DNA from: Streptomyces sp. CoH27 | Lineage (GTDB): Bacteria > Actinomycetota > Actinomycetes > Streptomycetales > Streptomycetaceae | Direction of reading: 5' to 3' | Assembly: GCF_020181035.1 (NCBI RefSeq) | Contig: NZ_JAIQYY010000011.1 | Location: forward strand, 301,403-356,990 | DNA: 55,588 nt | Shown: one piece after another, positions 50,921 to 55,588 of the stretch | Layout: each line of letters begins with the position of its first letter | How positions within the stretch are numbered: position 1 is the first letter of the stretch | Program-made: the position numbers and the translations under genes | Notes under the pieces: generated by a model | What the model saw: the letters and a program-made list of their open reading frames with translations, nothing else | Told to the model about the DNA's origin: nothing | Databases searched by the model: none

Positions 50921-51949
50921 TCACAGTCCGAGACGTGCCAGCGCCTTCCCCCCGTCCAGCTCGCAGGAACCCTCGCCCGCCGCCGTCCAGGCCGCCGCGC
51001 ACAGCGCCCGCAGGCCGTCCAGCGGCTCGCCGTCACCCTCCAGCTCCAGTCGGTCCGCGCCGGCCGTCGCCGTCCAGCCACCGCAGTGGAAGCCCGCCGT
51101 GAGCGGGCCGACCTCCGGCTGCCCGGTGAGCAGCCCGCGCAGATCCGCGTCCACGTACGTCGGCCGGTGCTGCGGCGGCGCGGCCAGCAGCTGGGCGCCG
51201 TCGGTGACGCCGGTCAGCACGAGCAGCGAATCGACCCCGCCGTTGAACGCCCCCTCGATGTCCGTGTCCAGCCGGTCCCCGACCACCAGCGGCCGCTTCG
51301 CACCGGTACGGATGATCGTCTCCTTGTGCATCGGCGGCAGCGGCTTGCCCGCGACCTGCGGCTCCTTGCCCGTCGCGATCCGCACGACCTCCACCGCCGC
51401 CCCGTTGCCCGGCGCGATGCCCCGCCCGCTCGGAATCGTCAGATCCGTGTTGGACGCGAACCACGGCACCCCGCGCGCCACCGCGTACGACGCCTCCGCG
51501 AACCGCCCCCAGGTCAGCTCGGGCCCGCCGAACCCCTGCACCACTGCCGCCGGATCGTCGTCCGCCGACTCCACGGGCGTGAGCCCCCGCTCGCGCAGCG
51601 CCACCCGCAGCCCCTCACCGCCGATCACCAGCACCCGCGCCCCGGCCGGCACCTGTTCGCTGATCAGGCGCGCCACCGCCTGCGCGGACGTGATGACATC
51701 GTCAGCGCCTGTCGGTATGCCCAGCTCCGTGAGGTGCTCGGCCACCGTGTCCGGCGTCCGCAGCGCGTTGTTCGTGATGTACGCCAGATGCATCCCGCCC
51801 GCACGCGCCACCGTCAGCGAGTCGACCGCGTGCACGATCGCGTTCCCGCCCGCGTACACCACCCCGTCCAGATCGAGCAGCGCCGTGTCGTACGCCTCGC
51901 TCAGGGGCTGCCCACTGCCCTCGGGCCTCGTCCTGACCGCCTGGCTCAT
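50921..51949 (-). CDS. HAD-superfamily IIA phosphatase (NagD-like)
   Basis: 342 residues. The nucleophile motif is DLDGVVY with Asp26 and Asp28, then a TNN motif (ITNNALRTPDTVAEHL), a substrate cap region, and GKPLPPMHKE and VVGDRLDTDIEGAFNGG with the Lys and Asp of motifs III/IV. It probably dephosphorylates a small phosphorylated sugar or a nucleotide; the substrate is unknown. The C-terminal ~75 residues are an extension. AGGAG lies 9 nt before the ATG at 51949. Divergent from DUF1015. Confidence 0.9.
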   Translation of the reverse strand: MSQAVRTRPEGSGQPLSEAYDTALLDLDGVVYAGGNAIVHAVDSLTVARAGGMHLAYITNNALRTPDTVAEHLTELGIPTGADDVITSAQAVARLISEQVPAGARVLVIGGEGLRVALRERGLTPVESADDDPAAVVQGFGGPELTWGRFAEASYAVARGVPWFASNTDLTIPSGRGIAPGNGAAVEVVRIATGKEPQVAGKPLPPMHKETIIRTGAKRPLVVGDRLDTDIEGAFNGGVDSLLVLTGVTDGAQLLAAPPQHRPTYVDADLRGLLTGQPEVGPLTAGFHCGGWTATAGADRLELEGDGEPLDGLRALCAAAWTAAGEGSCELDGGKALARLGL

Positions 51950-52022
51950 TCCACATCGCTCCTCGTTCGATCGCCTTTCCCCCGATCATCCCGCACGCCA
52001 CTGACACACGTACGATGCCGGG

Positions 52023-53306
52023 ATGAATACCGCAGGTCACTCGGAAGCAAGGGCGCCCCGAGGCCTGGAACTCACGCCGTTCCGAGGCCTTCGCTACGAC
52101 CCCGAACGGGTCGGCAGCCTCGCCGCCGTCACCTCCCCGCCGTACGACGTCGTCGTACGGCCCGACGGGGTGCACCACCTCCAGTCCGCCGACCCGCACA
52201 ACATCGTCCGGCTGATCCTGCCCCAGGCCGGCACCCCGAGCGCCGGCACCGAACAGGCGGCCGACACCCTGCGCCGCTGGCTGGCCGAGGGCATCCTCAC
52301 CGCGGACCCCGAACCCTGCCTGTACGTCTACGAACAGCGGGACGGAGGCGGCATGCTCCAGCGCGGTGTCATCGGCACCCTGCGGATCTCGGAGCCGGCC
52401 GAGGGCGTGGTGCTGCCGCACGAGGACGTCATGCCCCCCGTGGTCGCCGACCGCGCGGCTCTGATGCGCGCCACGCGCGCGAACCTGGAACCGCTGCTGC
52501 TGACCTACCGCGGCAACGGCACCACCGCCGAGGTGATCGAGCGTACGGCGGAGAAGCCTCCGCTGCTCTCGACGACCACCGAGGACGGCTTCCACCACAG
52601 CCTGTGGTCGGTCACCGACCCGGCCGACCTGAGCCGTATCCAGACGGACCTCGCCCGGCACCAGGCCCTCATCGCCGACGGCCACCACCGCTGGGCCACC
52701 TACCGGCTCCTCCGCGCGGAACAGCCCTCCCCCGGCCCCTGGGACTACGGCCTGGTGCTCCTCGTCGACACCGCCCGCTACCCGCTGCGCGTCCGCGCCA
52801 TCCACCGCCTGCTGCACCGCCTGCCGGTCGCGGACGCGCTGACCGCCGTGGAGGGCCTGTTCCGGATACGCCGCCTCGACGTGCCTCTGGCCGACGCCCT
52901 GGAGGTGCTCGCGGACGCGACCTGCACGGGCAACGCCTTCCTGCTCGCCGGCGACGGCGCCTTCCACCTGCTCGACCGCCCGGACCCGGACCTGCTGGCC
53001 CGCACGATCCCGGCCGACCGCCCCACCGCCTGGCGCTCCCTGGACGCCACGGTCCTGCACGCCACGCTCCTCGACCACGTCTGGCACATCCCCGAGGACT
53101 CACCCGCCGACATCGCCTACATCCACGACACGGCCGCGACGGTCACCAAGGCGGAACGCGACGGCGGAACGGCCGTCCTGATGCACCCCGTCCGCGAGGA
53201 GGTCGTACGCGACCTGGCCCGCCAGGGCGTGACCATGCCCCGCAAATCGACGTCGTTCGGCCCCAAGCCGGCGTCGGGACTGGTGCTTCGGGCGCTGGAG
53301 ATCTGA
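52023..53306 (+). CDS. DUF1015 family protein
   Basis: 427 residues, the usual DUF1015 length. Family features: FRGLRYDPERVGSLAAVTSPPYDVV at the N-terminus, a middle YVYEQRDGGGMLQRGVIGTLRI and LIADGHHRWATYRLLRAE (about 217-234), whose Asp-Gly-His-His is the conserved core. The C-terminal part ends PRKSTSFGPKPASGLVLRALE. The function of this family is not well established; some related proteins act as free-serine kinases. ATG at 52023; TACGAT ends 6 nt before it and no ribosome-binding site is seen, so the mRNA may be leaderless. Confidence 0.9.
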   Translation: MNTAGHSEARAPRGLELTPFRGLRYDPERVGSLAAVTSPPYDVVVRPDGVHHLQSADPHNIVRLILPQAGTPSAGTEQAADTLRRWLAEGILTADPEPCLYVYEQRDGGGMLQRGVIGTLRISEPAEGVVLPHEDVMPPVVADRAALMRATRANLEPLLLTYRGNGTTAEVIERTAEKPPLLSTTTEDGFHHSLWSVTDPADLSRIQTDLARHQALIADGHHRWATYRLLRAEQPSPGPWDYGLVLLVDTARYPLRVRAIHRLLHRLPVADALTAVEGLFRIRRLDVPLADALEVLADATCTGNAFLLAGDGAFHLLDRPDPDLLARTIPADRPTAWRSLDATVLHATLLDHVWHIPEDSPADIAYIHDTAATVTKAERDGGTAVLMHPVREEVVRDLARQGVTMPRKSTSFGPKPASGLVLRALEI

Positions 53307-53340
53307 GCCGACGGCATACAGGCATGCAGCGGCATACAAA

Positions 53341-53374
53341 AAGAGGGCAGGCTCCGTGAGGAGCCTGCCCTCTT
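53341..53374. terminator. Bidirectional terminator between DUF1015 and the repeat-rich gene
   Basis: AAGAGGGCAGGCTCC (53341-53355) and GGAGCCTGCCCTCTT (53360-53374) form a perfect 15-bp stem with a GTGA loop, preceded by AAA. The two converging genes end at 53306 and 53389. Confidence 0.85.
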
Positions 53375-53388
53375 CTCAGTGACGGACG

Positions 53389-55227
53389 TCAGTCCTTGTC
53401 GTCGTCCTTGTCAGCGTCGTCAGCGTCGTTGTCGTCGTCCTCCTCGGAGACGTGCGCGGACGACTCGGTGCCACCCTCGGTCCCGGTCTCGTCCAGGGCG
53501 TCGACGAACTCCACGCCGTCCAGCTCGGCAAGCCGGTCCGAGGCGTCCGTACTGCCGTCCCGGTCGGCCTCGACGGCCTTGGCGAACCAGTCCCGCGCCT
53601 CGCCTTCCCGGCCGGCGGCCAGCAGAGCGTCGGCGTACGCGTAGCGCAGGCGCGCGGTCCACGGCTGCACCGAGTTGGACGCCAGCTCGGGGCTCTGCAG
53701 GGTCACGATGGCCGCGTCCAGCTGGTCCATGTCACGCCGGGCGCCGGCCGCGACGAGCCGCATCTCGACCTGACCGGCCTTGTCCAGCTTGTGCACCTCC
53801 GGGGCGCCGGCCATGTCCAGCGCCTTCTCCGGCCGCCCGAGCCCACGCTCGCAGTCGGCCATCACCGGCCACAGCTCCACGCTGCCGGTCATCCGGCGCG
53901 CGGCACGGAACTCGGCCAGGGCCTCGCTGTACTTCTGGTTGGCGTACGCGGCGAACCCGGCCGCCTCGCGTACGGCGGCCACGCGGGACGCCAGGCGCAG
54001 GGCCACCCTGGAGTAGCCGTACGCGCCCTCGGGGTCCTCGTCGATGAGCCGCGCGACCATCACCAGGTTCCTGGCGACATCGTCGGCGAGCGTCTTGGGC
54101 AGGCTCTGCAGCTCCTGACGAACGTCCTTGTCGATCTCGTCGCCGGTGACGTCCTCCGGGATCGGCAGCCGCTTGATCGGCTCGCGGTCGCGGTCCCGGT
54201 CACGGTCGCGCTCATCGCGGAAGCGGCCACCGCCACGGCGGTCGTCACGGCGCCCGTAGCCACCGCGGTCGTCGTCACGCCGGAAACCACCGGGCCGCCC
54301 ACCGCGGTCGTCCCGCCGCGGCCCACGGCCACCACGCTCGTCCCGGCCCCGGAACCCGCCGCGGTCACCACGCTCACCGCGCTCAGCGCGGTCGCCTTCC
54401 CGCCGGAAGCCGCCACGGTCCTCACCACGCCGGTCGTCCCGACGGTCGTCCCTCCGGTCATCGCGTCGCACGTAACTGCCACGCTCGTCGTCGCGGCGGA
54501 AGGCCGGCCGGTCGCCACCGCGGTCGTCACGACGGAAGCCCCGGTCGTCGCGGCGGTCGTCACGACGCGGCCCACGGTCACGGTCGTCCCGCTGGAACGC
54601 CGGACGCGGACCCCGGTCACGACGCTCACCATAACCACCACCACGACGGTCGTCGCGGCGGTCATCGCGCCGGTCGTCACGGCGGCCGTAGCCACCGCGG
54701 TCGCCGTAGCCGCCGCCACGGCTGTCATCGCGGCGCCCATAGCCGCCACGGTCGGTACCACGACGGTCGTCGTCGCGGCGGAAGGCCGGCCGGTCGCCAC
54801 CGCGGTCGTCACGACGGAAGCCCCGGTCGTCGCGGCGGTCGTCACGACGCGGCCCACGGTCACGGTCGTCCCGCTGGAACGCCGGACGCGGACCCCGGTC
54901 ACGACGCTCACCATAACCACCACCACGGCGGTCATCGCGCCGGTCGTCACGGCGGTCATCGCGCCGGTCGTCACGGCGGTCATCGCGCCGGTCGTCACGG
55001 CGGTCATCGCGCCGATCGTCACGACGGTCATCACGGCGGCCGTAGCCACCGCGGTCGCCGTACCCGCCGCCACGGCTGTCATCACGCCGACCGTAGCCAC
55101 CACGGTCACTGCCACGGCGGTCGCTGTCACGGCGGTCCCCGCGGTAGCCGCCACGGTCGCCGCGGTCACCACTGTCCCGTCGCCGCTGGTCGCGCTCCGG
55201 TCGGTCGTCGGGAGAGTTGGTGGACAT
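53389..55227 (-). CDS. Repeat-rich RDDRR protein with C-terminal tetratricopeptide-like part
   Basis: 612 residues. The first ~350 are low-complexity Arg/Asp/Gly repeats (RRDD, DRGGYGRRDD, GGGYGERRDRGPRPAF), with a ~94-codon period copied almost exactly; the strongly basic/acidic alternating sequence would be disordered and could bind RNA. From about residue 355 (KRLPIPEDVTGDEIDKDVRQEL) a helical part resembling tetratricopeptide repeats follows, ending in an acidic Asp-rich tail. Start ATG 55227 with AGGAG 6 nt upstream. It is read away from the rRNA terminator. Related proteins are known as hypothetical TPR proteins in actinobacteria. Function unknown. Confidence 0.8.
   Translation of the reverse strand: MSTNSPDDRPERDQRRRDSGDRGDRGGYRGDRRDSDRRGSDRGGYGRRDDSRGGGYGDRGGYGRRDDRRDDRRDDRRDDRRDDRRDDRRDDRRDDRRDDRRGGGYGERRDRGPRPAFQRDDRDRGPRRDDRRDDRGFRRDDRGGDRPAFRRDDDRRGTDRGGYGRRDDSRGGGYGDRGGYGRRDDRRDDRRDDRRGGGYGERRDRGPRPAFQRDDRDRGPRRDDRRDDRGFRRDDRGGDRPAFRRDDERGSYVRRDDRRDDRRDDRRGEDRGGFRREGDRAERGERGDRGGFRGRDERGGRGPRRDDRGGRPGGFRRDDDRGGYGRRDDRRGGGRFRDERDRDRDRDREPIKRLPIPEDVTGDEIDKDVRQELQSLPKTLADDVARNLVMVARLIDEDPEGAYGYSRVALRLASRVAAVREAAGFAAYANQKYSEALAEFRAARRMTGSVELWPVMADCERGLGRPEKALDMAGAPEVHKLDKAGQVEMRLVAAGARRDMDQLDAAIVTLQSPELASNSVQPWTARLRYAYADALLAAGREGEARDWFAKAVEADRDGSTDASDRLAELDGVEFVDALDETGTEGGTESSAHVSEEDDDNDADDADKDDDKD
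54485..54927. repeat. 161-bp perfect direct repeat inside the RDDRR gene
   Basis: 54485-54645 and 54767-54927 are identical over 161 bp, offset 282 bp (94 codons), so the frame is kept. Between and beside them are shorter repeats, including a ~24-nt unit repeated about four times near 54930-55030. Confidence 0.9.
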
Positions 55228-55270
55228 GGTGACTCCTGTCTTCGGTACCGCAAGCATTGTAAAAACAAAA

Positions 55271-55309
55271 GGACCCCTGGTCCCAGCTGAACGCTGGGAC
55301 CAGGGGTCC
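55271..55309 (-). terminator. rRNA operon terminator
   Basis: GGACCCCTGGTCCCAGC (55271-55287) and GCTGGGACCAGGGGTCC (55293-55309) are a perfect 17-bp stem with a 5-nt loop, followed on the minus strand by TTTTGTTTTT. It directly follows the 5S gene. Confidence 0.92.
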
Positions 55310-55319
55310 TCCAAAGATT

Positions 55320-55438
55320 GTTCGGCGGCGTCCTACTCTCCCACAGGGTCCCCCCTGCAGTACCATCGGCGCTGTGAGGCTTAGCTTCCGGGTTCGGAAT
55401 GTAACCGGGCGTTTCCCTCACGCTATGACCACCGAAAC
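55320..55438 (-). rRNA. rrf: 5S ribosomal RNA
   Basis: Read on the minus strand, the sequence has the Streptomyces 5S pattern: a 5' GTTTCGGTGGTCATAGCGTG, the ATTCCGAACCCGGAAGCTAAG loop region and the 3' GAGAGTAGGACGCCGCCGAAC. About 119 nt; ends are set by pairing of GTTTCGGTGG with the 3' GCCGCCGAAC and may be off by one or two bases. Confidence 0.95.
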
Positions 55439-55542
55439 CCTAATGGTTTCGAGCGAACAAGCACACTTTTCTGTTATGCGTTCTACTCAAAGCCGGCAAC
55501 GGTCGTTGCCTCAGAACTAACACAGTGGACGCGAGCAACTGA

Positions 55543-55588
55543 GGACAAGCCCTCGGCCTATTAGTACCGGTCACCTCCACCAGTTACC
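55543..55588 (-). rRNA. rrl: 23S ribosomal RNA, 3' end (partial)
   Basis: On the minus strand the right edge reads GGTAACTGGTGGAGGTGACC, then GGTACTAATAGGCCGAGGGC, the conserved 3' end of actinobacterial 23S rRNA. The exact 3' terminus (about 55541-55545) is estimated. The ~104 nt between it and 5S (55439-55542) is spacer; no tRNA is present there. Confidence 0.9.

Noticed and set aside
53452..55290. 600-codon open frame on the plus strand opposite the RDDRR gene
   Set aside because: It is a low-complexity Val/Thr/Ala shadow of the repeats, without a ribosome-binding site or recognisable domain. The minus-strand gene has an AGGAG site and a folded C-terminus.
54060..55421. Second minus-strand frame rich in VTTGAMTAV over the same repeats
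   Set aside because: It starts within the 5S rRNA gene and is a frame-shifted reading of the repeats.
55439..55542. tRNA gene between 23S and 5S
   Set aside because: The spacer shows no cloverleaf or T-loop sequence; it is ordinary rRNA spacer.

Overview
The window looks like a stretch of a Streptomyces (or very close actinobacterial) chromosome. The base composition is very high in G+C, GTG starts are common, many neighbouring genes overlap by 4 nt (ATGA or GTGA), and the gene content (SepF-like protein, Rpf-like hydrolase, DtxR/IdeR-type iron box, 5S rRNA of Streptomyces type) fits that group. The conserved backbone tlyA-nadK-recN-...-pyrG-Nudix-...-parA-...-scpA-scpB-rluB-...-cmk-...-der follows the order known from Mycobacterium tuberculosis (Rv1694 to Rv1713), with Streptomyces-specific insertions.

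Left part (1-6.65 kb): a five-gene minus-strand operon (amino-acid type ABC permease, FAD/NAD(P)-binding protein, ABC ATPase, LLM flavin monooxygenase-like protein, DUF1684 protein) diverges from the matching solute-binding lipoprotein. Upstream of the lipoprotein gene is a very short reading frame ending Cys-Ser-Cys-stop that matches the actinobacterial cysteine leader-peptide type. I infer a cysteine-controlled uptake and breakdown system for an organosulfur amino acid. Region 6.7-17.4 kb: a DUF5685 protein with a tail of 16 Cys in 31 residues, sflA, an acyl-CoA dehydrogenase behind a TetR-type palindrome, a 14-helix MFS exporter, two membrane enzymes, an I78 inhibitor, a secreted Rpf/LysM protein and two unknown genes.

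Region 17.4-36 kb: core genes der, plsC, cmk, tyrA and aroH; then a Rieske lipoprotein, two convergent COG3541-type nucleotidyltransferases and an ADP-ribosylglycohydrolase whose ribosome-binding site lies in a perfect 15-bp inverted repeat; then rluB-scpB-scpA-RHH protein-parA, ald, a STAND/TPR protein, a Nudix hydrolase and pyrG. Region 36-42.5 kb: a plus-strand trio (GH15 glycosidase, berberine-bridge oxidase, PucR regulator) and a GT4 glycosyltransferase. Region 42.8-47.8 kb: MraY-like transferase, recN, nadK, tlyA, a small unknown gene and an SCP2 protein.

Right part (47.8-55.6 kb): a siderophore-type ABC transporter (two FecCD permeases, FecE-type ATPase) under an iron box, a HAD phosphatase, DUF1015, a repeat-rich Arg/Asp/Gly protein with a C-terminal tetratricopeptide-like part, and the 3' end of an rRNA operon on the minus strand (23S end, 5S, terminator).

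The most unusual signals are the cysteine leader peptide with its putative organosulfur locus, and short tandem duplications that straddle the stop codons of four genes (DUF1684, recN, SCP2 and the FecE ATPase), always with the extra copies on the 3' side.
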